This document shows positions 34,991 to 45,510 of a stretch of DNA of 64,000 nucleotides, piece after piece. The stretch is from NCBI GenBank assembly GCA_907163375.1, contig CAJQUW010001805.1:1-64000 (forward strand), written 5' to 3'. A program made the position numbers and the translations under genes. Below the pieces are notes generated by a model. That model was not told where the DNA came from. It did no database searches and saw only the letters and a program-made list of their open reading frames with translations. The DNA is from Prostheceraeus crozeri. Taxonomy: Eukaryota > Platyhelminthes > Polycladida > Euryleptidae. The first letter of the stretch is position 1, and every line of letters begins with the position of its first letter.

Positions 34991-36033
34991 CATATTCAGG
35001 GCTCGTAAATTTCCGTCCTTTCCGTCTTTTTTTACACCTCGTCCGTCTTTTCCGTCTTTTTTAAATTCACCGTTTTTAGTCCATTCAGTTTTTTAAATTT
35101 AACAGTTATTAATATGAAACTGGGTAAGGTTGAGAGTTTGTCAAGTCGTAAATAGATGACATTATTTCGAATAGATTTCAAGTTCAATGTTTTTAATACG
35201 AGAGTATGAGATATAGTTTCCAGATCTATCACATTATATTTTGTATAAATGCTTCCGCTGATTACAAATGCATGATGCAAGGCCTCTGTAAATCATGGAT
35301 CAACCGATTTTACAATATCCCTTTTCAGAGTTTCGCATGAATTATTTTTTCCATCGAACAGGTAACTACGTTAATATCGTTAAGGAGTTGGATCTCGCTT
35401 CTTCGTTTTGGAGATGGAAAATTAATCCTGTCCCGAAATCATGTGATATACATAACTCTACGATGACTCGTGAATTGATCTAATTCGCCAGTGTCGATCA
35501 AATTTGGTATCGTCTTATTATTTCGATCATGGAAATTTTAAGCTAATTCGATTTCAAGAAAATGTTTTTATTAGGGGTTATTCAACTGATCCTTACGTAC
35601 GTTGATGTTATTGCGAGACATTTTTTATTGTGATGCACCTTTTTACAATCAGGTCGAGACTTGATTGCATAGTTTGTTCACTTATTAAACAGGGTGGTGT
35701 GTTTACATGAAAATAATGTATTAATGTCGAAAGATGTTTACAAGAAATCTATGAACATTTTAGTTGCTTGAAACATGGTAGCAGGAATATTGCTTCACTC
35801 CTTGGGAGCATTACCCTCTGAATATGATATATTTATTGTTACGATGATCAAAATCTCGTGCTTCAGCCCATGGCCTATCTCTTAGTCTGGCAAAGCCGAT
35901 GCCATCGGCTTTTCGCTACAATTTTGGCTCTGACACACCGATTCTTCGTTTACCATTGACTGCTGGGTAGCTATTCATTCATTTCATGACGTGTACTTGA
36001 TCACGTGATACAACACCGCCTCTGATATTAGGT

Positions 36034-36187
36034 GATTCACTCGTTATTGAAAGTTAGATTTAGGGAAGATGAAGCCGATGTCATCGGCTTGGCCATACCG
36101 ATGCAAGAATGATTCACTCGTTATTGAAAGTTAGATTTAGGGAAGATGAAGCCGATGTCATCGGCTTGGCCATACCGATGCAAGAAT
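36034..36187 (+). repeat. 77-bp tandem duplication in piggyBac 3 leader
   Basis: The unit 36034-36110 starts GATTCACTCGTTATTG and recurs exactly at 36111-36187. Each unit carries one AAGCCGATGTCATCGGCTT palindrome, doubling that site upstream of the transposase. Confidence 0.93.
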
Positions 36188-36276
36188 GGCCAAATCAGAA
36201 GTGTGATACCAGTCGCCTATTGTGCAAGTCTTTATTAAAGAATGATAAAAATTGATGTCACAGCAGTGACGCTCTT

Positions 36277-37968
36277 TTGAAGTGGATAATGGAGGTTACA
36301 GACAGCGATGTGGAAGCAGCGTACGAATTTATTGAGCAAACGATTGATCAATCTGAAGAATTCGAAAATGAGGAAGATTCTAGTAGCACGTGGACGAACA
36401 GAGATATCGAATTCATTCCTACTTTTGATGGATTATTGTCAGGTCTTCAAAGAAGCATGGACGATGAGGAGATTACGTCGCCTGCACATCTTTTTCATTT
36501 ATTCATTAACGAGACTATGCTGAGAAAAACTGTCCAAGAAACAAACGCCTACGCAGCGAAGACGTTTGCATCGATGGCATCAGAAGTTCTGAATCCTCGT
36601 GAGTGGTATTTTCTTACTTTGCGCGAACTGTTATCTTGGTTGGGTTTAGCCGTGTTCAATAGTTTACATCCTTATCCTCGCTTGGCAAACTATTGGTCTT
36701 CAGAATTTGTTTCTGAAATGCGACAAGTTCCATCAGTAATGGCCCTCCGCAGATTCGAACAAATAAAGCGATTCCTCCATCTTGATTCTTCTGTAACGTC
36801 AAATGATCCATTAGAAAAAATTCGATCGTGGTGTGACGCTCTACTGGAGAATCGCAAATCGATCTTCTACCCCAGTCGTGAAATTGCAATTGATGAGATG
36901 GTAATTTCATTCCAAGGTCGTTGTCGTTTCAAAAGCAGAATCAAATACAAGCGTGCTGGTGACGGACTTTTAGTCTATGCTCTGTGTGATTCAAATTGTG
37001 GATACACATTCTCATTTCAATTTTCTTTTGATTCGACAATTCCTAAAATTCAACCGAAAGAAGGAAAATTAGCAAACGCCGTTTACAATTTGATTACAAG
37101 TCTGCGCTCAAACTGGCATGTCGTGACAACTGACAATCTCTACACTAGCGTCAGATTGGCCGAGCATCTTTACGAGCAGAATCAATTATCTTTGGGTACA
37201 TGTCGAGCCAACAGAGGATTTCCAGCTGATATCTTTATGAAAAAGGAAAAGTCTCGACGAGAACATGAGCAGCAAAGGGGAACTTTGCATTCAAAGACCA
37301 AGGGGCATATTCTTGCTGTTTCCTATTATGACAATAATCCAGTACATTTTATTTCAACAGCTCATAATTCAGCATGCATGATGGAAATACCTAAAGACGA
37401 ATGGTTTCGAAACGCGAATGGTAAATATCAAAAGCAAACCGTAACAAAACAGAGACCTAATGTAACCAATGATTACAATCAGTGGATGGATGGTGTCGAC
37501 ATCGCGGATCAAATTCGGCAAAATTATGATTCTAAAATAAAGAGCAATAAATGGTGGCATGCAGTTTTCTGGTGGAGTATCGATACAGCGATATCCAATG
37601 CGTACATCATCCATCGTGAAGAATGTTGCCGTCGCAAACTTACTGGAATGAGTCATCTTCAATTTCGTGCAAAACTTGCCCAGCAGCTTATCGGTGGTTA
37701 TTTGACTGGTGACGCTTCAAATATTAATGTTGAGCCATCGGCCAAGAGAGCCAAAGCTGCAGCAGCTATTCGTCAAAGTCCACATGAACGATTACTTGGA
37801 ATGCATTTAATTCGAAGAATTAAAGGATCTCGATCAAAACATACGCCTGAGCGTGACTGTGTTCATTGTAAAAAATCTGATGTAGGTCGCAAACGAACAG
37901 TGTACGAGTGCTCCACCTGCAACATTGGATTACATCCGGACTGTTTTGAACAATATCACTCCTATTGA
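36277..37968 (+). CDS. piggyBac-type transposase, uninterrupted (563 codons)
   Basis: This is a complete DDD transposase of the DDE_Tnp_1_7 family. ATG 36277 (MKWIMEVTDSD) gives 563 residues; ATG 36289 is an alternative start four codons on. The leader of about 60 residues is acidic. The N-terminal domain follows from about residue 70. The catalytic Asp boxes are AIDEMVISFQGRCRFKS (about residue 207), VTTDNLYTSVRLAE (about 288) and MDGVDIADQIRQNY (about 407). The C-terminus has a Cys-rich cross-brace finger (DCVHCKKS, YECSTC, GLHPDCF), and the protein ends EQYHSY. Length and order fit PGBD4-like piggyBac transposases. No frameshift or stop is seen, so this is the best candidate for an active or recently active protein in the window. 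Nothing shows it is a domesticated host gene: it sits between its own inverted repeats. Confidence 0.92.
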   Translation: MKWIMEVTDSDVEAAYEFIEQTIDQSEEFENEEDSSSTWTNRDIEFIPTFDGLLSGLQRSMDDEEITSPAHLFHLFINETMLRKTVQETNAYAAKTFASMASEVLNPREWYFLTLRELLSWLGLAVFNSLHPYPRLANYWSSEFVSEMRQVPSVMALRRFEQIKRFLHLDSSVTSNDPLEKIRSWCDALLENRKSIFYPSREIAIDEMVISFQGRCRFKSRIKYKRAGDGLLVYALCDSNCGYTFSFQFSFDSTIPKIQPKEGKLANAVYNLITSLRSNWHVVTTDNLYTSVRLAEHLYEQNQLSLGTCRANRGFPADIFMKKEKSRREHEQQRGTLHSKTKGHILAVSYYDNNPVHFISTAHNSACMMEIPKDEWFRNANGKYQKQTVTKQRPNVTNDYNQWMDGVDIADQIRQNYDSKIKSNKWWHAVFWWSIDTAISNAYIIHREECCRRKLTGMSHLQFRAKLAQQLIGGYLTGDASNINVEPSAKRAKAAAAIRQSPHERLLGMHLIRRIKGSRSKHTPERDCVHCKKSDVGRKRTVYECSTCNIGLHPDCFEQYHSY

Positions 37969-38161
37969 ATAGTTAAGAAGTGTAATTCAGCAGATTACAA
38001 ATTGTTCCTAATCGTAAATTACTTGTTTTTATATTTCCACAAATAATTACTTATTTCAATAATACATTGGCGATAAATTAAGTGCTGAGAGAACGGTAAA
38101 TTAACTAAAATAATCGCAAAGCCGATGTCATCGGCTTTACTACTTGCCAGACTAAGAGATA

Positions 38162-38972
38162 TACATGGAGTACAAACTTAAACACATACTTTGACGTTGC
38201 TGCCACCCTGTTTATGGAACTGTTGGTTTTAGTGTATAAGTGAGAAGAATGCTTTATTGTGTTGTCAATATATTCTCTATTCTTGGTTAATTTGATACTT
38301 CTTAGAGTTATTCATGTACAAATACAAATTTGGGAGATATTTAGATGTTAGATCCGGTTTCCCTGATAAGGGTCCCCGGTCACGGGTTAGTTAGTAATGA
38401 CTGACGAATGAAGAGTAAGTAGGAGTGTATGGCGACTTGGAGTAGTCGTACTGTGACAGTAGAATGACGAAAGTTGATAGAGAGTATTGTCAGTCATTCA
38501 AAGAATTTAAGATGTGTTTTCCAGGATTTCAAATGTTTGCCGTGCTTAAAGAATATCCAAACGCATTCAGTTTGTCATTGCTTTTCCTTTGCTAGGATAG
38601 GAACATGGATGTTACAGACTACATATATATCATTTGTTGTGGCCCAACATATCAAATTAGTAGTGCAGCATTAAGTTTATTATCAAAATTACTCATTTGG
38701 ACTATATAGGCTATACTAATGAATTTTAGTTTGAAGAGGATGCTTTACAACACTCCCAGTAAAGAGGAAATTTTCAGGAGAATATGTTAACTGCAATCCA
38801 GTTCAAATAGCGAAAAGGTTCGGCTTGTAATGGTTTGGTCATCTACTGGTTCGATTAAATCTAAAAAATATCAAGCAAGGTTACATCATGATATTTAGAT
38901 CAGTTTCAACAATGATATTTATATTATTAGACTGTTTCGCAAGAATAATATTTATATGTCTTTGTTTTTCAG
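38162..38972. other. hAT B intron or leader, no gene
   Basis: AT-rich stretch after piggyBac 3 up to the hAT B acceptor. No coding exon could be linked in frame. Confidence 0.4.
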
Positions 38973-41426
38973 GCATTTTCGAAGTTATCCAGTTTCGATC
39001 CTCTGCAGAGGAAATTATTATCTTTCGGGGACTATTTTGATGACAGTGGAATAAAAAATTGCTTTCAATGGCGATGGTTTGAAGATGAAGTGAATGGCGA
39101 GAAAATTAGTGTTTGGGCCAGGAAAACTTCACAACCTGGCTATTGTGTCTGTGTCCGATGCGGCGATAAACCAATTAACTATGGGCTAAATGGGAAAAGG
39201 GCATTTGAGAAGCACAGTGATACCAAAAAGCACCGGAACATCAGTGCATCAGTAGCGAATATGGTTATTCTCCCGGCTCTTCTTCAGTATCGTTAGGACA
39301 ACACATCTCGCTTAGCGATAGGATTGTGAGGGTCCAGGCAAATCTTATCACTTTCTTAGCCGAAAATAGGCTACCGCTGACATTTGCTCCGAAGATTTTA
39401 GGTCTTTCAAAATCTTTAGGAAAAGATTTACCGGCATTGAATGCCACCAAGATTTCCGACTGCACTGCTGGTTATAAACTTCGGGATGGTCTGGCGCATT
39501 TCTGGGACGAACAATTAGCCGGCCATTTGAGAAACAATCCCTTCAGTCTCACAATCGACGAGAGTACATCTCATAGCAACCAACGGGTACTTGGTGTTCT
39601 TGTACATTGTTGGCATGATGGTCGAGTGGTTTGTCAGCACCTTCGCTCATTAGAACTGAAGCGAGTTGATGCAGAAGGCATCACGAATATTCTTGTCGAC
39701 ACTTTGAATAGCCTTAACATACCATGTACGAATATTGTAACCATTCACATGGATAGTTGTAACGTTATGAGAGGAATTAAAAGTGGAGTTTTCAAACGCA
39801 TGAAAGAAAAATTTCCACAGTTGATAGATACGGGGGGTGATACACCACATACCGTGCATAACGCATCAAAGAAACTTGCAAGTGCTTTCCAGTGTAAGAC
39901 AGAAAATTTTTTGGATTCGCTATCCTTAGATTTAGATGAAATCGGCCAGCGAGAAAATCTTCGTGCGATTGGCAGTATTTTAGGGGTAAGTATCAAATCT
40001 CAAAAAGACGCATTGATAATCGATGGCTATCTGAATTACCGATTTTTTTATAGTTGTTTATTGTCAACGAAAATGATTACAGAAGTGTTTCGTCTTTAGT
40101 TGAAAGCATCATTTCTAACTGTGAGATAACTTCTGAGGAAAAAAGCGAATTGACTGAAATTTGTAGTGAAATTCGAACGAAATATTTGAAAAAATCTAAT
40201 TCAACACAGGCAAAGAAAATGGTAGCTAGAAGAAAGAAGATAACGGACTTTCTCTTCACAAATCGTGACGAATCTCTTCTTATTGGAGATTTTGAAGTTA
40301 GCTTACAATTTTGAATGATTATGTGAAGTGTATGCAGTTTGATGTTCCACTGATTCATGTCCAACTGAAAGAAATGCGTCGTCTCATTACCAGATTTTGT
40401 TCCTTCTTCATACGACCGTCTAAAATGCTTTCCCTATCGATAGAAACCATTCAAAATCCTCGCATTTACTTACAACCTGAAAATGTATTCGACGGCTTGT
40501 CCTATACACAGGATATTTCGAAAAGCAAGTTAGTTGCATTGAGAAAACAAGCTCTCTCTGGTCTAGTTTCTACCACAAAGTATTTATTAGAAAAACTTCC
40601 TTTCGAAAATTCCATTATTCGAGGTATGAGCGGACTTGATCCACATAATCGCTGTCGAGATAGTACTGTCGAAAAGCTGAGCATCCTTGTGGATAATATC
40701 ACTGATCTATCTGCTGACAGTAGTAAGGCCAAATCTGAAATTCGCATGTATTGCTGTGCAGATGAAAGTACATTACCTGATAAAGATAAGCTACAAATCG
40801 ATGAATACTTTCATGAACTTAGAGATACGTATCCCAATCTGACTTTAATCGCCAAGAACGATTTGACCTGCTTCAATGGACCGAAGATAGAAGGAGCGTT
40901 CACTATCATGAACATGACAAGCACAGAATACCGACCATCTTTGTCTGTTGAACAATTGAGTGCGTCTTTAACAGCTCATTATCGTGCTAAACTGTACGGT
41001 CCTTTAGAAACAACTCTTAAAGGAAACCCTAAGGTTAAACCCGTTGATTCTGATCTAGTAGCAGCCATGACATCAGCGTATAAATTGCGTAGTAATCGTC
41101 ATAAGGCATTGAGATTGTTAGCTGCAGCTTCAAGTAGACTTTCTGAAGCAGGTAAGAAAAAGAAGAGTGAGGAAGAGGAGAAACGGAAAAGCTTAATTCA
41201 ATCTAGACGTCAGAAGTTAAGAGATTCCATCCCTGGTCTTTCTCGGAAACGTCGGATTCTTCATGACCTGCCCACCATTCCCAAACTACGAACTGGTAGG
41301 GATGATGTGATTGACAACTCTGCATCGGTAGATCTAGACCTATCTACTCAAAGTACTGACAACATTGAAAATGAACCTAAAAAAATGCGTCTACAGACTG
41401 ATATCCGATCATTCTTCAAAAAATAG
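38973..41426 (+). pseudogene. hAT-type transposase B, frameshifted
   Basis: A 3' acceptor (TTTTTCAG, AG at 38971-38972) precedes an exon reading AFSKLSSFDPLQRKLLSFGD. It holds a C2H2-like finger (CVRCGDK...H.DTKKH). A frame change lies near 39280, before the TAG at 39294-39296. The core reads FSLTIDESTSHSNQRVLGVL, IHMDSCNVMRGIKSG and GGDTPHTVHNASKK, which are hAT catalytic-region motifs. A donor (GTAAGT at 39986) and acceptor (TATAG ending 40053) bound a small 68-base intron. A second frame change lies near 40311. The last part has the hAT C-terminal all-helical region and a Lys/Arg/Glu-rich tail, ending RSFFKK at TAG 41424-41426. The first exon upstream of the nested piggyBac was not identified. 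Confidence 0.8.
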
Positions 41427-41478
41427 GATAATCTTTCTTTCAAGAATTTGCATTGTTTTGATCCAGTCAGTATCAGTA

Positions 41479-41690
41479 GTTCCAATGAATTGTACATGGC
41501 ATGCATAGACCTACTGAGCATCCGTTCTGCTGAAATATTGTTTTTATCATGGTTACTTTTATCAATCTTATTACCAAAGATTGGTTCCATTGGTAATTTC
41601 AATGAACCGTACGTATAGACCTATTGAACATTCGTTCTGCTGAAATATTGTTTTTATCATGATTATTTTTACCAATCGTATTTCCAATAC
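41479..41690. repeat. imperfect tandem duplication, unit about 120 bp
   Basis: The segment with CATTCGTTCTGCTGAAATATTG and TTTTTATCATG occurs near 41518-41553 and again near 41629-41664. CAATGAATTGTACATGGCATGC and CAATGAACCGTACGTATAGACC-like stretches precede each. It is the hAT B 3' noncoding region. Confidence 0.7.
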
Positions 41691-42603
41691 ACTTACTCAG
41701 TTGGAAATTCTTGTTTTTGCTGATCAAATTCTATTTCATGACATGTATTTTTCGCAGGTGATCTGTAATGACTCTTGTTCTTGTTGATAATGTTATCAGA
41801 TGTTTGTTATTGTTGAAACTGTTCTGTTTAAGTTGTTAGTGAGGTGAAAATTTTTATTATGTGTATGGACGTGGTCTTTTTCATCGACAAGATTTTTAAG
41901 TAAAGCTAGGGCCGAAGGCACGTAGTTCAAAATTAATATTTCACGAGGATTGGGTCATCATTGTCTATATTTCTAATGCTTTAAACTGACATTGAAATCG
42001 AACGAAGGTTTATTGGTGAACACTTATTAACCTCATGCCAAAGACAACCATGCAAGTTAGACAATATTAATGTCTGAAAATGTAGATTACAAGTTTGCAA
42101 CAATGGGAAAATATTATTTATAAAAATCATTTTTCTTATCCGAATTTGAAATTGACTATTCCGAATTTGAAGTTGAAAAGGTATAATGATTTAATATACG
42201 TATGTTATCTGTTTGAAGCCATCAATCAAAATGTTTTTGGAACATCATGTAAAATCAATATGGGGAAATATCAACTTATTTCTTTATGCAGGTCCATCCC
42301 ATGTTTATAGCAAACATCTGTATTCCAGTGCATTTAACAGAATTTTTGTTCCCTTTCCAACATTGGATGAACGTTCATAAATAAAACGGTCAATCTTTAT
42401 AATTGTTAATATTCGACCTTGAGAAAGAAGCCTTATTACATTATAGTTAAAATCAGTTATACAACTGCTGAAAACACTATTTTTAGAACACACACGCGTG
42501 TGAGAGTGTACTTGAATTTTTCCGTCTTTTTTTCTGTCGGCATTTACGAGCCCTGCATATTGCAAAAAAACAAGGAAATTTGGCAATTATGAGTCAACGC
42601 GTT

Positions 42604-43033
42604 CACCTAATTGTAAAAAACATGTATATAATTCTTGATGCGCCTAAGCAACATCGATAAAAATTCATATGCGGATTCTCAATTTTTTATGAAACGTTTC
42701 AATTTGTTATAAAAGACTTTGTAATTATATCTGATTAGAGTGAAACATTTGTCAACCGTTTCCAATTTATTTTTGATTTTTACTTTAATTTGTCATATAC
42801 TTTGATATCTGTCCTACATCTATCAAATGATAAATTTGATGAATTAGACAAATAATCATACAAATTTAGAACGATAGACAAATGAATCACTCTTATCAGA
42901 TATAATTATTAATTATAAAATACTTGATAACAGAATGAAGCGTTTCATAAAAGTTTAAGAATCTGCATATGAATTTTGATCGATATTGCATGTGCGTATC
43001 AAGAATAAGAGACATGTTTATTTACAATTAGGT
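42604..43033. mobile_element. foldback/MITE, about 430 bp
   Basis: The left arm (CACCTAATTGTAAAAAACAT onward from 42604) and right arm (to CAATTAGGTA at 43033) are inverted copies over about 100 bases or more. They include the shared ATTCTTGAT, ATTCATATGCGGATTC and GAAACGTTTCA blocks. Inner blocks such as TATATCTGATTAGAGTG and CACTCTTATCAGATATA also pair, so almost the whole element folds back. There is no coding capacity. The family is unknown. Confidence 0.75.
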
Positions 43034-43222
43034 ACAATTTGTAAAATCGAATATGAAACCATCGGGTAGGTAGACTATATTCGAGATAATACGTTACTCA
43101 CTGTTTGTAACTTCGTAATTTTGTTTAGTATTTGAATCACAAATTGCATCTTTGTTAAGTAAAGTGTGATCAATTTTTTTTGTAAATTTCATCTTAAGGA
43201 AGTCCGTATGATCCAAACGGTG

Positions 43223-43946
43223 CAGGCTGTCACGTCGTCTGTTTTTTTCTGTTTAGCCTTTTGGCCGAGACTCCGTTTTTTCTGTTTTTAGATGAAGATT
43301 CTGTTTTTTTATAGAAATACTATGATAACAAAACTTTGTGCAGCATTAAGTAACAAAATAGCATTAATCATAACATGCAATGAACATGCAAAGTTGGATA
43401 GCAGATTTCTTGATTTGCATCTGTATTACGAGGGGCGTTCCAAAAGTTCGTGACGTTTGTTTTTAAGTTCTATACCTGTCTAATTGTAAGTTAATGAATA
43501 TGTAAGCGCAGTTTTGATTACTTCTGAATATTAGTTGTACGAGGAAAAAAGCCTGAGTTCCATATTTAATGATTTACGAGTATTTACCAAAAATACATTT
43601 TGATTAAATCGCAAAATCAGCTGACTTCTATTTCTTTAGAACGAACTATTCCGTATTGTTTATTTTCAATAGGCTCATATGCCATTTTTCGGCACATATT
43701 TTGTAGTGATAGTGATATATACCAGTAATGAATTTCCCTGACCCGTAGTATATTTTGAATATTCAATTCAGGCACTAATTTTTCCAAATAATTTCAATTT
43801 CAATATGATTAAGAATTCTGTGTTGGTGTTTTTTCCGATTTCGCATTCTGTTTTTCCCCGATTCAGCCGTCTGTTTTTTTCTGTTTTTCTCCAATTCAGC
43901 TGTCTGTTTTTTTCTGTTTTTCGGGAAATCGACGATTGACAGCCTG
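43223..43946. mobile_element. non-autonomous hAT-like MITE
   Basis: The left end CAGGCTGTCACGTCG and right end CGACGATTGACAGCCTG are imperfect inverted repeats. AACGGTG lies directly outside at 43216-43222 and 43947-43953, a 7-bp target copy. Inside both ends are CTGTTTTTTTCTGTTTTT-type repeats. There is no coding region in the 724 bases. The target is the minisatellite unit itself. Confidence 0.82.
43427..43455 (+). repeat. mariner-like terminal fragment
   Basis: TACGAGGGGCGTTCCAAAAG followed by TTCGTGACG resembles the terminal repeat of mariner elements, with TA in front. No partner end or transposase was found, so it is a fragment nested in the MITE. Confidence 0.4.
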
Positions 43947-44225
43947 AACGGTGTTGTCGTATCAGTTAAGTAAATTTCTGTTTTATAGAGAAATAAGTAG
44001 CGCTATGATCCAAACGGTGTGATCATATCATTTTTGTAAATTTTGTTTTGAGGAAATTTGTATGATCCAAACGGTGTGATCATATCATTTTTGTAAATTC
44101 TGTATTTAATTACAATATTCTTCTGTACTCTCCTGTTTTTGATATAGACTTCTAAGGAAAAGCATGGGTATAGCTTTAATGTAGCAATAATTGGGTTAAA
44201 TACCTACTTGAGTGGCTTAAATTTA

Positions 44226-44340
44226 AGTCGTCTGAAAGTCGTCTAAAAGTCGTCTAATAAGTCGTCTAAAAAGGGTCACCCTATCGGACAAATTAGACCC
44301 AGTTTAGGACGTCTGGCGCAAGACGACTTATTAGTCGTCT
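44226..44340. repeat. AGTCGTCT repeat cluster
   Basis: AGTCGTCT occurs four times within 44226-44268. It is followed after about 50 bases by AGACGACTTATTAGTCGTCT, a perfect palindrome at 44321-44340. It may be the end of a small element whose other end I do not see. Confidence 0.65.
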
Positions 44341-44513
44341 ACTTGTTTAAGGGGTTATCTTGTTGAAAAATGGGGGAAATGATGGACTTAAGTTTTCATA
44401 CAAGGTAATTGCAGTTAAATGATATTCTACTTGTTTAAGGGGTTATCTTGCTGAAAAATGGGGAAAATGATGGACTTAAGTTTTCATACAAGGTAATTGC
44501 AGTTAAATGGTAA
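44339..44513. repeat. 88-bp tandem duplication
   Basis: The unit starting CTACTTGTTTAAGGGGTTAT at 44339 recurs at 44427 with two or three differences. Confidence 0.9.
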
Positions 44514-44521
44514 AGGAAAAA

Positions 44522-44725
44522 CAGTGACAAAAAACCTAAGTCCATAAAAAGCACTTTCCAGTGCGTGCACTAGTGCAAACTTTTTTGTGTAACTAGTGTT
44601 AGAATAGACATGCTATATGTAAAATATTGGCATTTGTGATTAAGTATTTTTTGTTCTATTAAAGTTTTCACAAAAGTTGCTCTACTGAAAAATCACAAAT
44701 TTGGACTTAGGTTGTTTTGTCACTG
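44522..44725. mobile_element. Tc1/mariner-like MITE, about 204 bp
   Basis: CAGTGACAAAAAACCTAAGT at 44522 is inverted at 44703-44725 (ACTTAGGTTGTTTTGTCACTG) with one extra base. TA follows on the right and AA is found on the left. It has no coding capacity. Confidence 0.7.
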
Positions 44726-44937
44726 TACGGCAGAGCTATTGTGCATTCACCCGACATTATTTGCGTTCATTGCAGACATGTGCCACAGGTTGACTCGATT
44801 GCTATGATGCCATGAATTCTGATTGGACAGTTGATTGTTCTGTTCATTAAAGAGAAACGCAACACTTCCTGCTCTAAAGCGTACACATTGCTTGACATTC
44901 TTCACAGTGTGAGAGTGAACTGTTTATCTGAGCCGCA

Positions 44938-45510
44938 ATGAACAGAAGAAAAGTGAGCGATGAAGAAATTGCTCGACGGATTGCACATTGGACTGAGTTG
45001 GACAACAGCGAAGAAGAGGATAGTGAATCCGACAATGACAACGTCGACTCCGATAGCGATGATCCAGGCACAATTACGACTGAACGCGGTCAGACTGATA
45101 CAGAGACGAGTAGCGCAAGTGATCATGAAAACTTTGTGGCGACTGAACGCGATCTAATTGATGCACAGGTGAGCAGTGCAAGTGATCATGAGGACACTAT
45201 GAACACGTCTCGTAATGACGACATTTATACTAGCAGAAATGGCCGAGTTTGGTCCAAGAATCCTTCACCAACCTCCACCACCACCAGAGCATGCAACATA
45301 AGACACATGTGAAGGACCTCAAAACGATGCAAGATCAGTAAATGATGAAGCTGATAGTTCCATTGCTTTATAGACAAAGCCATGCTAAGGTCAATTGTGG
45401 AACAAACCAATAAGCATGGTCGTCACTACATGCAATCGAAGGGCAAAGATGCTAAAGACCGTCGCCAATAGATCTAGATGAACTGGAAGGAGTCATTGGC
45501 ATCCTCTATC
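44938..45510 (+). pseudogene. piggyBac transposase 4, N-terminal fragment
   Basis: ATG 44938 (MNRRKVSDEEIARRI) opens an acidic leader with two copies of a TER..-SSASDHE block, then RNGRVWSKNPSPTSTTTRAC, the piggyBac lead-in to the N-terminal domain. A TGA at 45310-45312 ends that frame. The continuation (IVEQTNKHGRHYMQSKGKD, then DLDELEGVIGILYQ) is readable in other frames up to about 45510, so at least two frame changes exist. Everything after, including the catalytic core, is absent. The sequence changes abruptly at CAGGGTTTCTACC (45511), which looks like the end of another element. Confidence 0.85.

Larger units (their letters stand above)
35876..38161 (+). mobile_element. piggyBac DNA transposon 3, looks intact inside
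   Basis: Perfect 18-bp inverted repeats, TATCTCTTAGTCTGGCAA at 35876-35893 and its complement at 38144-38161, flank a whole piggyBac-type gene. Four copies of a near-perfect palindrome, AAGCCGATGYCATCGGCTT, lie at 35893-35911, 36072-36090, 36149-36167 and 38119-38137. No TTAA is seen outside the repeats, unlike the other piggyBacs here, so either the true limits are slightly different or the target copies have mutated. It is nested in hAT B. Confidence 0.8.
34997..42555 (+). mobile_element. hAT-like transposon B with 6-bp target duplication
   Basis: The ends CAGGGCTCGTAAAT (34997-35010) and ATTTACGAGCCCTG (42542-42555) are perfect 14-bp inverted repeats. CATATT lies outside at 34991-34996 and 42556-42561. 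A CAGGG terminus is typical of hAT, but the 6-bp duplication is shorter than the usual 8 and fits the hAT5/hAT6-type groups. T-rich TCCGTCTTTT repeats lie inside both ends (about 35015-35062 and 42518-42540). The transposase gene is at 38973-41426. A piggyBac is nested at 35876-38161, which accounts for about 2.3 of the 7.6 kb. Confidence 0.88.
43170..44105. repeat. minisatellite, unit about 57-66 bp, split by a MITE
   Basis: The motif GATCCAAACGGTG recurs at 43210, 44007 and 44064, each followed or preceded by TCATATCATTTTTGTAAATT-like sequence. The first copy is separated from the rest by the MITE at 43223-43946. Without it the spacing is 66 and 57 bases. Confidence 0.8.

Noticed and set aside
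35295-35361. Possible first exon of hAT B (MDQPILQYPF, donor at 35362)
   Set aside because: Its phase does not join the exon at 38973 without a stop.
34997-43946. hAT B and the MITE at 43223 as one family
   Set aside because: Both have T-rich subterminal repeats, but terminal sequences (CAGGGCTCG against CAGGCTGTC) and target lengths (6 against 7) differ.
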